The notes: generated by a model not told the origin, from the sequence alone. Shown: positions 33,972 through 44,298, counted from the first letter of the stretch. The stretch: 64,000 nucleotides of DNA from Nitrincola tibetensis (GCF_003284585.1 NZ_QKRX01000003.1:312540-376539), one strand, 5' to 3'. Program-made: numbers and translations.

Positions 33972-35204
33972 TTAAAAGAGGCGTCTGCAGCGAATGGTTC
34001 CGTTAATTGTGTTGAGCTTGTCCAGTGCGATGGCAGAGTAGTCTGCCTCAACATCAATCACGACATAGCCAACCTTGTCATTTGTTTGTAGGTATTGGCC
34101 TGTGATGTTGATATTGTTTTCAGAAAAAACACTGTTGATTTGCGACAACACGCCAGGAATGTTGTTGTGTACGTGCAACAAACGGTGGCAGTTCGGGTGG
34201 CCTGGAAGTGCGACTTCTGGGAAGTTAACCGATGTGATTGACGAACCATTGTCACTATATTTGACCAGCTTTTCAGACACCTCAAAGCCGATATTTTCCT
34301 GAGCTTCCATTGTCGATCCACCCACGTGTGGGGTCAGAATGACATTGTCAAACTCACGCAGCGGGCTGATAAACTCGTCGTCATTCGTGCGGGGCTCTAC
34401 AGGGAAAACATCAACAGCTGCTCCTAATAGTTTTCCTGACTTCAAAGCATCACAGAGGGCATCAATATCAACAACAGTTCCACGCGCCGCATTAATGAAA
34501 ACGGAGCCATGCTTCATTTGTTCAAACTGAGGCGTTCCCATCATATTCTTAGTAGAGGGTAATTCCGGAACGTGTAGTGTCACGACATCACTGATTGACA
34601 AGAGTTCGGTCATTGAGCCGACAGGCTTTGCATTGCCCAATGGGAGCTTAGTGACAACATCATAGAAGTAGACATCCATTCCTAAGCCCTCAGCTAAAAT
34701 ACTCAGCTGAGTTCCAATGCTACCGTAGCCGACGATACCAAGTTTTTTCCCACGGATCTCATAGGAGTTCTTAGCCGTTTTTTGCCAGATACCTCGATGA
34801 GCTTTCGCATTTTTTTCAGCGACACCACGCATTAAAATGATGGCTTCTGCCAATACGAGCTCAGCAACCGAGCGAGTGTTGGAGTAGGGTGCGTTAAACA
34901 CCGCGATACCCGCTTGAGTGGCGGCATCTAGATCCACTTGGTTTGTGCCAATACAGAAACAACCTACAGCGACTAATTTTTCAGCGGCTTCGAATACGCG
35001 TGCAGTTAGCTGGGTGCGAGAGCGTATCCCAACAAAGTGCACTTCTTTAATCCGCTCAATAAGCTCATCTTCAGGCAATGATCCACTGAGTGTTTCAATG
35101 TTGAGATAGCCATGGGCGTGAAGGGTGTCGATTGCTGATTGATGTATACCTTCCAGCAACAGAATTTTAATCTTGCTCTTATCTAGTGAGGTGACTTTGC
35201 TCAT
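33972..35204 (-). CDS. serA: D-3-phosphoglycerate dehydrogenase
   Basis: First step of serine synthesis. 410 residues with NAD-binding GIVGYGSIGTQLS, catalytic Arg in NAARGTVVD, Glu in the PVEPR region and His in ILTPHVGGSTMEAQ. A C-terminal ACT domain (HRLLHVHNNIPGVLSQINSV) for serine feedback matches E. coli SerA (410 residues). Confidence 0.96.
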   Translation of the reverse strand: MSKVTSLDKSKIKILLLEGIHQSAIDTLHAHGYLNIETLSGSLPEDELIERIKEVHFVGIRSRTQLTARVFEAAEKLVAVGCFCIGTNQVDLDAATQAGIAVFNAPYSNTRSVAELVLAEAIILMRGVAEKNAKAHRGIWQKTAKNSYEIRGKKLGIVGYGSIGTQLSILAEGLGMDVYFYDVVTKLPLGNAKPVGSMTELLSISDVVTLHVPELPSTKNMMGTPQFEQMKHGSVFINAARGTVVDIDALCDALKSGKLLGAAVDVFPVEPRTNDDEFISPLREFDNVILTPHVGGSTMEAQENIGFEVSEKLVKYSDNGSSITSVNFPEVALPGHPNCHRLLHVHNNIPGVLSQINSVFSENNINITGQYLQTNDKVGYVVIDVEADYSAIALDKLNTINGTIRCRRLF

Positions 35205-35274
35205 CTTCGACAGCTCGTAAGGTTTGTGCGACAGGCGCTATTGTGTTTAAGGCGACAAATCTTATCACAATAAC

Positions 35275-35291
35275 GACGCAGTTGCTGCGTC
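35275..35291. repeat. GC-rich palindrome upstream of serA
   Basis: GACGCAG-TTG-CTGCGTC, a 7-bp perfect inverted repeat about 70 bp upstream of serA in the serA/nucleotidase-like divergent gap. It may be an operator or a short hairpin; there is no further support. Confidence 0.3.
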
Positions 35292-35456
35292 ACGTCTATG
35301 GATCTAAATGGTATTTACTCAACTCATCATGAAAAAATCTTTAAGTGAGCAATGAAATAGGCCTTCAATGAACTGTTCATCATCATAAAAACACCTAAAC
35401 TGTGATATAACGCTATAAAGTTAGTGCCTTCAAAGAAGATGGGCTTGGAGTCGATT

Positions 35457-36998
35457 ATGTTTGGTAAAGTGTTTGAATCAGTTCGCGGGTTGCAAGTAGT
35501 TACGCTTACTATTGCTCTATTAGCAGCTCCTATCGCGTTTGGAAAGTCAGAGTATTTGATTGTCTATGTAAGTGAAATGACTGAAATGGACAGTGAAACT
35601 AAAGGGAGCTATCCAAAGCTGGCCAGTCTGCTGAGTCAATACCGGAGTGAGTCTCCTGTGGCCTTTGTATCTGGAGGTGGAAATCTAGCACCTAGTACTT
35701 TATCGTCTCTTGATATGGGATCACACATCATTGATTTGTTGAACTCGCTGGAACCTGCGGCAATGGTGGTCGGGAAGCGTGAGTTTAGTTTCTATGAGGA
35801 TCAGCTCTCATTAAGAGCTTATGAGGCTGCTTTTCCGTTTGTCTCTTCTAATTCAACAGATAAACTGACTCAGGGAAGGCTTGATGGCACGGTTGATCAG
35901 GTTGTGGTGGAATTGGGTGACTTGCAGTTAGGAATTTTGGGCATTTTACCGCCTAATACATTAGAAGAGTACAATGTAAAGCGTGTGGTTTTGGCGGAGG
36001 ATCCTGTCGAACTAATCCGGCAAAAAGCCGAAGCGCTTAGGGCGTCTGGCGTTGATCTGGTGATGATGGCATATTCGTGCTGTTACCGTGATTATTTGAA
36101 CCGTTACGCTGAATTTGATGAGTTGGTTACATCCGGTGTGCTGGACTTTGCATTGGGTAAAGACGAGCATTTACTTTTGACAGATAACCCAGAGATGGTG
36201 AAGCATCCTAATCATATTTGGATTGCGCAAGGGGATGAGGTTGCCATCATCCGCATCCATAAAGATGAGAATAATCACTTCTTGTTCGCGGCTTCGAAAG
36301 AGAGCATGAATAACTACGAAGCTGATGCAGACGTTTTAGAGCAGGTAGAGGATTACAATCGGCGCTTGGATACCCTGCTGAGTGAGCCGCTGGGAAGGTT
36401 GGAGACAGATTTCAGTACTCATTTGCCAAGCATTCGTTCACGTGAAAATCCATTTGGTAATTTTATTGCTGATGCTTTGCGAAACCATGCCGGAGCTGAT
36501 ATCGCTTTTTTAAACTCTGGATTTATTCGAGCCGAACGTGATTACGTTGCACCCATTGAGCTGACGCGCCGTGATATTTTAGCTGAGTTGCCCTTCCGGG
36601 ATCATGTTGTTTTGCTTGAAGTAACAGGAGGACAGCTCTTAGCAGCTATGGAAAACAGTTTAAGCCAGATTGAGGATATGAAAGGACGATATTTGCAGGT
36701 TTCTGGGATGCAAGTGATCTATGACAGTTCATTGGCTGTGGGAGAGAGGGTGATTGCGCTTAAAGCCAATGGGCAAACAGTGCAAGAAAATCAAGTGTAT
36801 CGTTTAGCTACGCGCCAGTTTATTGCGAATGGCGGTGATGGATTTGACATGTTTTTAGGATCAAAACCCGTTCCTTACGAGGGACAAACGACGCGATTGG
36901 TATCTGATCTAGTCATAGATGCAATACAGGTGGCGAGATCAATCGCACCCAAAGTTGAAGGTCGTTTGCAAGATGTTGCTCAAGTTGAGAGACCATGA
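35457..36998 (+). CDS. Exported 5'-nucleotidase-like protein with degenerate metal site
   Basis: The start is the ATG 6 nt after GGAG, giving a Sec signal ending near IAFG. The N-terminal domain aligns with UshA-type metallophosphatases, but the metal ligands are replaced: the DxHG motif reads SEMTEM (39-44), GD reads SGGG (72-75), GNHEFD reads GKREFS (106-111), LSH reads AYSCC, and GGHSH reads GKDEH. The C-terminal 5'-nucleotidase domain keeps its substrate-binding features (NSGFIR, ELPFRDHVV, IANGGDGFDMF). It is therefore probably a non-catalytic nucleotide- or nucleoside-binding protein. A membrane GGDEF protein starts 13 bp downstream. Confidence 0.82.
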   Translation: MFGKVFESVRGLQVVTLTIALLAAPIAFGKSEYLIVYVSEMTEMDSETKGSYPKLASLLSQYRSESPVAFVSGGGNLAPSTLSSLDMGSHIIDLLNSLEPAAMVVGKREFSFYEDQLSLRAYEAAFPFVSSNSTDKLTQGRLDGTVDQVVVELGDLQLGILGILPPNTLEEYNVKRVVLAEDPVELIRQKAEALRASGVDLVMMAYSCCYRDYLNRYAEFDELVTSGVLDFALGKDEHLLLTDNPEMVKHPNHIWIAQGDEVAIIRIHKDENNHFLFAASKESMNNYEADADVLEQVEDYNRRLDTLLSEPLGRLETDFSTHLPSIRSRENPFGNFIADALRNHAGADIAFLNSGFIRAERDYVAPIELTRRDILAELPFRDHVVLLEVTGGQLLAAMENSLSQIEDMKGRYLQVSGMQVIYDSSLAVGERVIALKANGQTVQENQVYRLATRQFIANGGDGFDMFLGSKPVPYEGQTTRLVSDLVIDAIQVARSIAPKVEGRLQDVAQVERP

Positions 36999-37011
36999 GT
37001 GACAACTGCCT

Positions 37012-38649
37012 ATGAGACAACCTATTTCGATCATTATCCTTGGTGCTTTATCGGGCTTCTTGTTTTTATTTAGTTTGCTCGCTTGGATGTCTTATGATCG
37101 CTCAGAGAAAACAACAGCGCTATTGTCTGACATAGGTCAAACGGCGTTGCCAAACATGCATAACGCGATGATATTAAATATGGGGATTCTAGAGATCCCT
37201 TATTTAAATGAACAGTTAGCACAGGCAAATAGCCAGGCAATGCGTCGAATTGTGAACCAGGAAATTTTGAATGTATCTGCTCGTATTGAACAGCATTTAC
37301 TTGATAGCAAACAGGCTAATTTAGAGGTTAAGTTCCAGCTTATTGTTGATGAGTTAGCAAACTTAAATGCCTTAGTTCAACATAAGCTTAACCTTGCCGT
37401 CATTATTCAGCAGTATGAAACAGAACTTTATCGCTATCATGCAGAAGCATTGAGCTTGGCTAATGGCTCATCTGATTTATCAATTTGGTTGATGCATTTT
37501 TCTTCTGTTGTCACACAAGCGAACAGAAGCTTAGGTTTGACGGGCTTGCAGGATCTGCGAAATATGAGAGTCCAGCTTTCAGCTATGTTGAATGAGCAAT
37601 ATCAGCTTATTGAGGGACTGGATCCGAGTGTACATAAATTAGCCGAAACCTATACTCTAACACTTAATCATTTATTGCTGGCTGATAATGGCGTCATAGC
37701 CTTGCGTACGGAGCAGTTACGTGTTGCAGGACGGGTGGCAGGTCGAACGAACTTTATTCGAAGCCTAGTCTCCGACTTTATCAAAGAGACAGATTATGAA
37801 ATGTTGGTCTTGCAACAGAGTTTACGCGGTCATATTACCCTTAATACTCAAGATGCCGAGAAAGATGCTCGAGTTTTTTTATTGGTTTATTCTGTAGCCT
37901 TTTGCTTCATTATTGTCAGTATTGTTTTTTTAAAGGTTCGTGTACTTAATCGACTAGCCCATTTGAAAAATAGAGTGTTAGCGCAAGTGGGGGGGCAGCC
38001 TCACGTTATTCAGATAGACGGAAATGACGAGATAGCCGACCTTGCCGGAGCGTTTAACTACTACGCATTAAAAGCCAAAGAGCATAATGAAAAAGTTGAA
38101 AAACTATCCTTAACGGATGCTTTAACGGGGATTGGAAATCGGCGCGCCTTTGATGAAGCATTGAAACACGATATAGAACTATCCGTAGCCTTAGATTCCC
38201 CCTTATGCATCTTAATGATTGATGTCGATTATTTTAAAAACTACAACGATTTTTATGGTCATCAAGCTGGTGATGAATGTCTAAGGAAAATTGCTAAGGT
38301 CTTGCAGTATACGGTAACTCGCAAGCAAGACTTTGTGGCGAGATATGGTGGTGAGGAGTTCATTTGTATTCTGCAAGATACTGACAGCAAGGCAGCACAG
38401 CAGGTTGCACAGAGAATTTTACAGGCGATTGAAGCGCTTCATATTGAACATAAAACCAGTAAAATTGCTAAGCATATTACTGTTAGTATTGGTATTAGCT
38501 GTCGTGGATCAGGAGGGGCTTTAAAAGTTGATAGTGTGATTAAAGAGGCAGATCAAGCGCTGTATCAAGCCAAAGCCGAAGGGCGTAATCGAGTTGTACT
38601 GCGCGAGACCTCAATGGGATTGGCCCTGGTTAATCCTGCCAATCCTTAG
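37012..38649 (+). CDS. Membrane diguanylate cyclase with helical periplasmic sensor
   Basis: The N-terminal membrane segment (IIILGALSGFLFLFSLLAW) and a second near residues 290-307 (VFLLVYSVAFCFIIVSIVFL) enclose a mostly helical periplasmic region of about 260 residues. A HAMP-like linker leads to a GGDEF domain: DALTGIGNRRAFDE, active-site RYGGEEF, and inhibitory I-site RKQD five residues before it. It should make cyclic-di-GMP. The upstream exported pseudo-nucleotidase is 13 bp away, so the two probably form a periplasmic receptor and cyclase pair. Confidence 0.9.
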   Translation: MRQPISIIILGALSGFLFLFSLLAWMSYDRSEKTTALLSDIGQTALPNMHNAMILNMGILEIPYLNEQLAQANSQAMRRIVNQEILNVSARIEQHLLDSKQANLEVKFQLIVDELANLNALVQHKLNLAVIIQQYETELYRYHAEALSLANGSSDLSIWLMHFSSVVTQANRSLGLTGLQDLRNMRVQLSAMLNEQYQLIEGLDPSVHKLAETYTLTLNHLLLADNGVIALRTEQLRVAGRVAGRTNFIRSLVSDFIKETDYEMLVLQQSLRGHITLNTQDAEKDARVFLLVYSVAFCFIIVSIVFLKVRVLNRLAHLKNRVLAQVGGQPHVIQIDGNDEIADLAGAFNYYALKAKEHNEKVEKLSLTDALTGIGNRRAFDEALKHDIELSVALDSPLCILMIDVDYFKNYNDFYGHQAGDECLRKIAKVLQYTVTRKQDFVARYGGEEFICILQDTDSKAAQQVAQRILQAIEALHIEHKTSKIAKHITVSIGISCRGSGGALKVDSVIKEADQALYQAKAEGRNRVVLRETSMGLALVNPANP

Positions 38650-38655
38650 TATTGC

Positions 38656-38937
38656 TTAGCTGTAGTAGCAGAGATAAGCGGTTGCTGTTGCAACTTTCAA
38701 ATCAAAAGATTGGTTGGCCGCAACTGAAAACTCTGTGCCAGCCGGAAAGGCTTGCCAAGAATCACTTCCTGGTAGTTTAACCACTAACTCACCGTGCACG
38801 ACTTTCATTAATTCATCTTGACTGGTGCCAAAGGTGTATTCACCTGGTGCCATTACACCTGAAGTCACTGGGCCTTCGTTAGAACTAAACCCAATCGACA
38901 TTACATTACCATCAAAATATTGATTTACACTTAACAT
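38656..38937 (-). CDS. ppnP: Pyrimidine/purine nucleoside phosphorylase PpnP
   Basis: A 93-residue cupin (DUF1255/YaiE). [20 protein letters not shown] and [20 protein letters not shown] are characteristic. The E. coli enzyme phosphorolyses many nucleosides. It converges on the diguanylate cyclase gene (6 bp apart). Its closeness to the nucleotidase-like gene fits a nucleoside theme. Confidence 0.9.
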   Translation of the reverse strand: MLSVNQYFDGNVMSIGFSSNEGPVTSGVMAPGEYTFGTSQDELMKVVHGELVVKLPGSDSWQAFPAGTEFSVAANQSFDLKVATATAYLCYYS

Positions 38938-39012
38938 GCTTGGCTCCAGATACCTAATATAAAAAATAGGAGACTATCATAATCCTCTTTTGCCAAACCT
39001 CCAATCTAACGG

Positions 39013-39885
39013 CTAAGTTTTTTGAGCTGCAACAAAATCAATAAAGCAGCGGTTGGCTTTAGAAAGGTAACCATTTTTACGCCAAGCAATGCATAAATCT
39101 AGAAGGACGGGTTCACTAAAGGGACGAGCGATCAATGCAGGCTCGTCCTTAATCACCATTTCAAGCAAGGTTGAAATGCCAAAACCTTGTTTAACGATCT
39201 GCTTTATTAACGGAATTAAATTGGTCTCAAAGCCAATGTGGGGTTTGATTCCGTGTTGAAGTAAAAGCTTATCGATCACTTCGCGATGAAAATACCCTTG
39301 TTTAAACAGTACCAACTCTTCTTCAGCAAGATCTTCTATATCGATAGATGCTTTCGTTGCCAAGGGATGGTCTGATGCCATAACGACCATCATTTGCTCC
39401 CGCAAGAAGGGCAGGGTGTCTAACTCTATTGAAGGACTGTCTTCCACTATCACGCCAATATCGATTTCGCCATTAATAAGCATTTGCTGTAGCTTACGAG
39501 TGCCAGCTTCAATTACCGAAAGTTGTAAGGCTGGGTGCTCATGCCGAAAGGCCATTAAAATGGGAGGAAAATAATAGGACCCCAGCATGCCTGGTATGCC
39601 AATTCGAACCTCGCCACGCTGCAATCCACTGAGTTCTTTCATCGCCAGTGTTGCTTCATCAGCGCTCATAATAATGCGCTTTGCCAAGATCAGCAGTTCA
39701 TGCCCCTCATCCGTGAGACTGATTTGTCGTTCATGACGATGAAAGAGTTGGACGGATAGGCTGCGCTCCAATTTTTGAATGGCCATGCTGACGGCAGGTT
39801 GTGCTAAGTGAAGTTGCTCGGCTGCGGCCGTAAAACTTCCAAGCTCGGCAACTTTTACAAAATAACGTAAATGTTTTAAGTTCAT
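39013..39885 (-). CDS. LysR-family transcriptional regulator
   Basis: The N-terminal winged helix is MNLKHLRYFVKVAELGSFTA, followed by AQPAVSMAIQKLE; the periplasmic-binding-like effector domain follows (GEVRIGIPGMLGSYYFPPIL). Length 290 is normal. It is divergent from an MFS transporter with 99 bp between, the usual arrangement for a LysR protein controlling its neighbour. The effector is unknown. Confidence 0.92.
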   Translation of the reverse strand: MNLKHLRYFVKVAELGSFTAAAEQLHLAQPAVSMAIQKLERSLSVQLFHRHERQISLTDEGHELLILAKRIIMSADEATLAMKELSGLQRGEVRIGIPGMLGSYYFPPILMAFRHEHPALQLSVIEAGTRKLQQMLINGEIDIGVIVEDSPSIELDTLPFLREQMMVVMASDHPLATKASIDIEDLAEEELVLFKQGYFHREVIDKLLLQHGIKPHIGFETNLIPLIKQIVKQGFGISTLLEMVIKDEPALIARPFSEPVLLDLCIAWRKNGYLSKANRCFIDFVAAQKT

Positions 39886-39984
39886 ATAAGTTTATATTAT
39901 GGTTTTCATAAGTAGTATATATTTTTATGATGCATTATCCCCTGTTAAGATTCAAATCTCAATTCATTCCTTTTGGACACGCAG

Positions 39985-41178
39985 ATGATCGAAACCACCA
40001 GCCCACAATTTTGGCGAGCCACCTTGGCTTTGTGTATAGCGTCATTCATGGTGTTTGCGAATCTGCATGGCATGCAGCCTTTATTGCCTTTGGTCGCAAC
40101 CAGTCTAGAGTTGTCCGAGTTGGCCGTCTCTCGTACCTATACCATCGCAACACTGGTGTTGGGTCTTTCCTTGCTTTTTTATGGCCCACTTTCGGATGTG
40201 ATTGGTCGTCGCAGCATTATTCTATTTACCCTTATCGGCGTGATGTTGGTTTCGGTGTTGTTGTTCTTCGCGAGGGATTACACATCGCTGTTTTGGTTAA
40301 GAGCGATACAGGGCTTTTTTCTAGCCGGAGTGCCTGCAGTTGCCATCGCGTATATGGGTGATGAGTTCACACCTAAGGCCATGATGACGGCAGTGGGTTT
40401 GTATATTGCGGGAAATTCGTTAGGAGGGGTCAGTGGCCGTATTCTCGGTGGGATTATCGGAGATTGGTTAGGCTGGCCTGCTGTATTTCTGATGCTCACT
40501 TGTTTAAGTTGTTGTTGTATTGCACTCGTCGCTTGGCTATTACCGCCCTCACAACATTTTAAGCCTAAGGCATTTAGTTTGCTGGGTATGCTTAAAGACT
40601 TAGCGCTTCATGTCTCCAATCCAAAGTTATTGATTGCCTATATTATCGGAGGGTTAAACTTTTTTATATTTTTGAATCAGTACACCTACATTACCTTTGT
40701 CCTAGCTGAGCCGCCTTATGCCTTACCCGCCAGTATTTTGGGTTTGTTATTTTTAACCTATTTAACGGGTACTGCAGGCTCTATGATTTCGGGGCGCATT
40801 GCTCAAAGATTTTCGTCTCCTCTTTGCATGAGCTTAGGCATCCTGATTTTGATGTTAGGAACCCTGTTGACTCTGCATGACTCTTTGTGGGCAATTGTTC
40901 TGGGGTTTTTCATTAATAGCTTTGGTTTTTTCTTCACTCATTCAGTGGCCAGCAGTTGGGTAAGTCGTCATGCGCAAACGGCCAGAGCCAGTGCTTCGGC
41001 CTTGTATTTGGTCTTCTATTATGTGGGCGCCAGTGCGGGGGGCTATTACTTGTATCCTTTCTGGCAGGCTCAGGGCTGGTCTGGTGTTGTGCTGGGTTCA
41101 ATGATCGTATTTATCTTGACTCTTATCTGCTCATTAATCCTGTTATATTGGCAACGAAAAGAGACTTTTTCTCACTAA
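39985..41178 (+). CDS. MFS transporter (YnfM/inner-membrane efflux type)
   Basis: About 397 residues with 12 hydrophobic segments. GPLSDVIGRRSIIL is the MFS A-motif between helices 2 and 3. A second loop motif is present in the middle (GRIAQRFSSPLC). It resembles E. coli YnfM-like exporters. The start is the ATG giving MIETTSPQFW; a TTG 12 nt upstream is less likely. The substrate is not predictable; it is likely regulated by the divergent LysR gene. Confidence 0.88.
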   Translation: MIETTSPQFWRATLALCIASFMVFANLHGMQPLLPLVATSLELSELAVSRTYTIATLVLGLSLLFYGPLSDVIGRRSIILFTLIGVMLVSVLLFFARDYTSLFWLRAIQGFFLAGVPAVAIAYMGDEFTPKAMMTAVGLYIAGNSLGGVSGRILGGIIGDWLGWPAVFLMLTCLSCCCIALVAWLLPPSQHFKPKAFSLLGMLKDLALHVSNPKLLIAYIIGGLNFFIFLNQYTYITFVLAEPPYALPASILGLLFLTYLTGTAGSMISGRIAQRFSSPLCMSLGILILMLGTLLTLHDSLWAIVLGFFINSFGFFFTHSVASSWVSRHAQTARASASALYLVFYYVGASAGGYYLYPFWQAQGWSGVVLGSMIVFILTLICSLILLYWQRKETFSH

Positions 41179-41202
41179 ACTTTTTTCTTTGAGGAGCTTT
41201 GC

Positions 41203-41865
41203 ATGCAATACAAACATCATTTTGTGGGTGCTCAAGCGTCGGATTTACCCGTTGGAAAAATCGTCTGTGTTGGGCGTAACTATGCTGAGCATGCAAAAGA
41301 GTTGAATAATCCCGTGCCGACTGAGCCTCTGCTTTTCATCAAGCCATCCACGGCTTTAGCGGATCTGAGCGCACCTGTTGAGCTGGCGGGTGATAAGGGC
41401 GATGTTCACTATGAAACAGAGTTGATGGTTTTGATTGGTGCGCCTTTAACTCAGGCTAAACCGGAAGAGGCGTTTGATGCGATTGCAGGCGTAGGTGTGG
41501 CGTTGGATCTAACTCTGCGAGATCTCCAGTCCAAGCTAAAAGAGAAAGGCTTGCCTTGGGAGAAAGCAAAAGCCTTTGATGCCAGTTGCCCTGTGTCTGA
41601 GTGGGTACCTATGACGGCGGATGTGGATCTTGCGAATTTAGAGTTGAAACTGATTATTAATGATGAAGTGCGACAGCAGGGTAATACGTCGCACATGTTG
41701 ATGTCTGTGCCAGCCCTGTTGTCGCATATTAGCGAATGGTTTACCTTATTGCCTGGAGATATTGTCCTAACTGGGACGCCTGCAGGTGTTGGACGTCTAG
41801 CATCGGGTGATCGGCTGCAAGTGAGCGTATCTAACTTGATTCAGATTGAGACACAAGTCGTCTAA
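41203..41865 (+). CDS. Fumarylacetoacetate hydrolase-family protein (YcgM type)
   Basis: A 220-residue single-domain FAA-fold enzyme. VGRNYAEHAKELNN, the metal ligands in VHYETELMVLIG and the aspartate in VALDLTLRDLQ, and LTGTPAGVGRL are conserved. Homologues hydrolyse acylpyruvates or decarboxylate oxaloacetate. GAGGAG precedes the ATG. It lies downstream of the MFS gene (24 bp) and may be co-transcribed. Confidence 0.9.
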   Translation: MQYKHHFVGAQASDLPVGKIVCVGRNYAEHAKELNNPVPTEPLLFIKPSTALADLSAPVELAGDKGDVHYETELMVLIGAPLTQAKPEEAFDAIAGVGVALDLTLRDLQSKLKEKGLPWEKAKAFDASCPVSEWVPMTADVDLANLELKLIINDEVRQQGNTSHMLMSVPALLSHISEWFTLLPGDIVLTGTPAGVGRLASGDRLQVSVSNLIQIETQVV

Positions 41866-42052
41866 TGATGGCCCAATGTAAATCAGTACTAAAGGCGTAA
41901 AATATCGCTGCCTTTGCATAATACGCAGGGTGGCGAATTAACGTCTATTATGAAGCCTGAAAGTAAACGACTGATCTGGAAATACCCTAATGTGATTCCA
42001 AAGCGGAGTCATTCCTCGTCAGTCAATTCAATAAAAACAAGAGGCTTCTATC

Positions 42053-43573
42053 ATGATCTATATACAGCCAGGGCTTGAAGGCTCAGTAACTACCTTAAAA
42101 CCACGTTATGAAAACTTCATTGGTGGACAATGGACTGCTCCTGTTAAAGGTGAGTATTTCAAAAACATCTCTCCTGTGACCGGCGAAGCCTTCTGCGAAA
42201 TTCCACGCTCTAGCGCTGAAGACATAGAGTTAGCCTTAGATGCAGCTCACGCAGCTAAAGAAGCATGGGGCAAGACATCCGTTACCCATCGTTCAAATCT
42301 GTTACTGAAAATTGCGGATCGCTTAGAGCAAAATCTTGAGTCAATTGCAGTTGCTGAAACTTGGGATAATGGTAAGGCTGTGCGTGAAACCTTAAATGCC
42401 GATGTGCCTCTTGCCGTTGACCATTTTCGATACTACGCAGGCTGCATTCGTGCGCAAGAAGGCAGTATTGGTGAAATTGACAACAATACAGTGGCGTATC
42501 ACTTCCACGAGCCTTTAGGAGTTGTGGGGCAAATTATTCCTTGGAACTTCCCGCTGCTAATGGCTGCTTGGAAGCTTGCACCAGCCTTAGCTGCTGGTAA
42601 CTGCATTATTCTCAAGCCTGCTGAACAGACGCCTTGGTCTGTTCTTAAATTTATGGAATTGATCGAAGATTTGCTACCGGCTGGTGTTTTGAACATCGTG
42701 AATGGTTTTGGTGCTGAAGCAGGTCAAGCTCTAGCCACCAGCAAGCGCATCGCTAAAATTGCATTCACTGGCTCAACGCCAGTCGGTGCGCACATCATGA
42801 AATGTGCCGCTGAAAACATTATACCTTCTACCGTTGAGTTGGGCGGTAAGTCACCGAACATCTTCTTCAAGGATGTCATGAACTTTGAAGATAACTTCCT
42901 CAGCAAGTGTGTCGAAGGGGTTGTGTTGGCGTTCTTCAACCAAGGTGAGGTGTGTACTTGCCCATCGCGTTTGTTGATTCAAGAAGATATCTACGATGAC
43001 TTTATTAATCTAGTTATTGAACGTACCAAGCAAATCAAGCGTGGTAACCCTCTTGATACTGAAGTCATGGTCGGTGCTCAAGCCTCTGAAGAACAGTTTA
43101 CGAAAATCATGGGTTACTTCGATATTGGTCGAAACGAAGGGGCTGAAATCCTCATCGGTGGCGATAAAGAACAGCTTGATACTGGCTTGAATAACGGTTA
43201 CTACATTCAGCCGACCTTGATTAAAGGTCATAACAAAATGCGCGTGTTCCAAGAAGAAATTTTTGGTCCAGTGGTGTCGGTCACTACCTTCAAAGATGAA
43301 GCTGAAGCACTCGCGATTGCCAATGATTCCGAGTTTGGCTTGGGCGCTGGTGTTTGGACGCGTGATATGAACCTTGCGTATCGGATGGGACGTGGTATTG
43401 AAGCCGGTCGTGTCTGGACTAACTGCTACCACCATTACCCAGCTCATGCGGCGTTCGGTGGTTACAAGAAGTCAGGTGTTGGACGTGAAACCCACAAGAT
43501 GATGTTGGATCATTATCAGCAAACCAAAAATATGTTGGTGAGCTACGATATCAATCCATTGGGTTTCTTCTGA
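42053..43573 (+). CDS. NAD-dependent aldehyde dehydrogenase (ExaC/AldB type)
   Basis: 506 residues with [20 protein letters not shown], catalytic Glu in VELGGKSPN and catalytic Cys in [13 protein letters not shown]. The EVCTC active site and the C-terminal [17 protein letters not shown] are typical of ExaC/AldB acetaldehyde dehydrogenases. In pseudomonads ExaC oxidises acetaldehyde made by a PQQ-dependent ethanol dehydrogenase; pqq genes are 9 kb away, but no such dehydrogenase is in the window. AGAGG precedes the ATG. Confidence 0.92.
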   Translation: MIYIQPGLEGSVTTLKPRYENFIGGQWTAPVKGEYFKNISPVTGEAFCEIPRSSAEDIELALDAAHAAKEAWGKTSVTHRSNLLLKIADRLEQNLESIAVAETWDNGKAVRETLNADVPLAVDHFRYYAGCIRAQEGSIGEIDNNTVAYHFHEPLGVVGQIIPWNFPLLMAAWKLAPALAAGNCIILKPAEQTPWSVLKFMELIEDLLPAGVLNIVNGFGAEAGQALATSKRIAKIAFTGSTPVGAHIMKCAAENIIPSTVELGGKSPNIFFKDVMNFEDNFLSKCVEGVVLAFFNQGEVCTCPSRLLIQEDIYDDFINLVIERTKQIKRGNPLDTEVMVGAQASEEQFTKIMGYFDIGRNEGAEILIGGDKEQLDTGLNNGYYIQPTLIKGHNKMRVFQEEIFGPVVSVTTFKDEAEALAIANDSEFGLGAGVWTRDMNLAYRMGRGIEAGRVWTNCYHHYPAHAAFGGYKKSGVGRETHKMMLDHYQQTKNMLVSYDINPLGFF

Positions 43574-43683
43574 TTTAATTGATGAATCTGCTCTGTCTGT
43601 TGAACCGGGCGTAGAGATACGCCCACCCCATGGTCGTTTGCACTGGCGGCCGCATGCTTTGCTTTGCCAAGCATCCCTTATAT

Positions 43684-43714
43684 CCCCCTGCTGTAAAGCA
43701 GGGGGTATTTTTTT
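43684..43714 (+). terminator. Strong terminator after the aldehyde dehydrogenase gene
   Basis: CCCCCTGCT and AGCAGGGGG (9 bp) with a GTAA loop, followed by TATTTTTTT, about 110 bp after the stop codon. The stretch between stop and hairpin has no other recognisable element. Confidence 0.9.
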
Positions 43715-43814
43715 GCCACCTTCAACCTGCATGATCTTTGAATTGGCCCAATAAATGAGCACCTCTAGTATTTAGAGGCGCGATCAGACTAAATTTGGTT
43801 CAATCAGAACGCCA

Positions 43815-44093
43815 TTAAACGAGTGTGACAAGACGAGCCATCGGGATGTGTTCTTGCTCAAGCGCTTCAGCCAATGCGAAGCCTTCTTTCGAAATAAAAA
43901 GGCCACGTGCTTTCCCGCTAGCCACTTTGAGGTAGCCTTTATCTTGAAGACTCATCACGTGTTGGAAGAAAACATTGTACTCCATGTCTTCAAACTGATT
44001 TTTAAGTGTCAGCATGATCGGTGGGAAAATACCTTCACGCTTACCGAGACGTTTTAGGGCCACAAGAATGGCCATTTCACTGGAATTTAGCAT
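43815..44093 (-). CDS. Small winged-helix-like protein of unknown function
   Basis: 92 residues from the ATG with AGGG 8 nt upstream (MLNSSEMAILVALKRLGKRE). The helix pattern followed by GYLKVASGKARGLFISKEG resembles a wing, and LNSSEMAILVAL a MarR- or phage-type helix-turn-helix. No metal or ligand residues are evident. It is a monocistronic orphan between a dehydrogenase and a di-haem peroxidase gene. DNA binding is inference. Confidence 0.55.
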   Translation of the reverse strand: MLNSSEMAILVALKRLGKREGIFPPIMLTLKNQFEDMEYNVFFQHVMSLQDKGYLKVASGKARGLFISKEGFALAEALEQEHIPMARLVTLV

Positions 44094-44298
44094 AGTCATA
44101 GCCCTGTAAAGTAGACTTAAGTTGAATCCATTATAGCTCATACATGTTGCACTGCAACATTATTCGCAAAAAACTGTGTAAAAGACTCAAGAATTATTGA
44201 GATGAGGATTTATTAAGTAGGAGAGGTGAGCTAAGAGATTGATTACCCAGCCTTGGCCGTAATGGTAAAGACTGGGTAGGATGGAGCCATTTGCTTGA

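Noticed and set aside
39927-40361. 144-residue open frame at the start of the MFS gene
   Set aside because: Out-of-frame shadow of the MFS coding sequence, whose hydrophobic pattern and A-motif are clear.
43600-43683. Possible small gene or RNA between the aldehyde dehydrogenase gene and its terminator
   Set aside because: No promoter, start context or conserved motif; best read as a 3' untranslated region.
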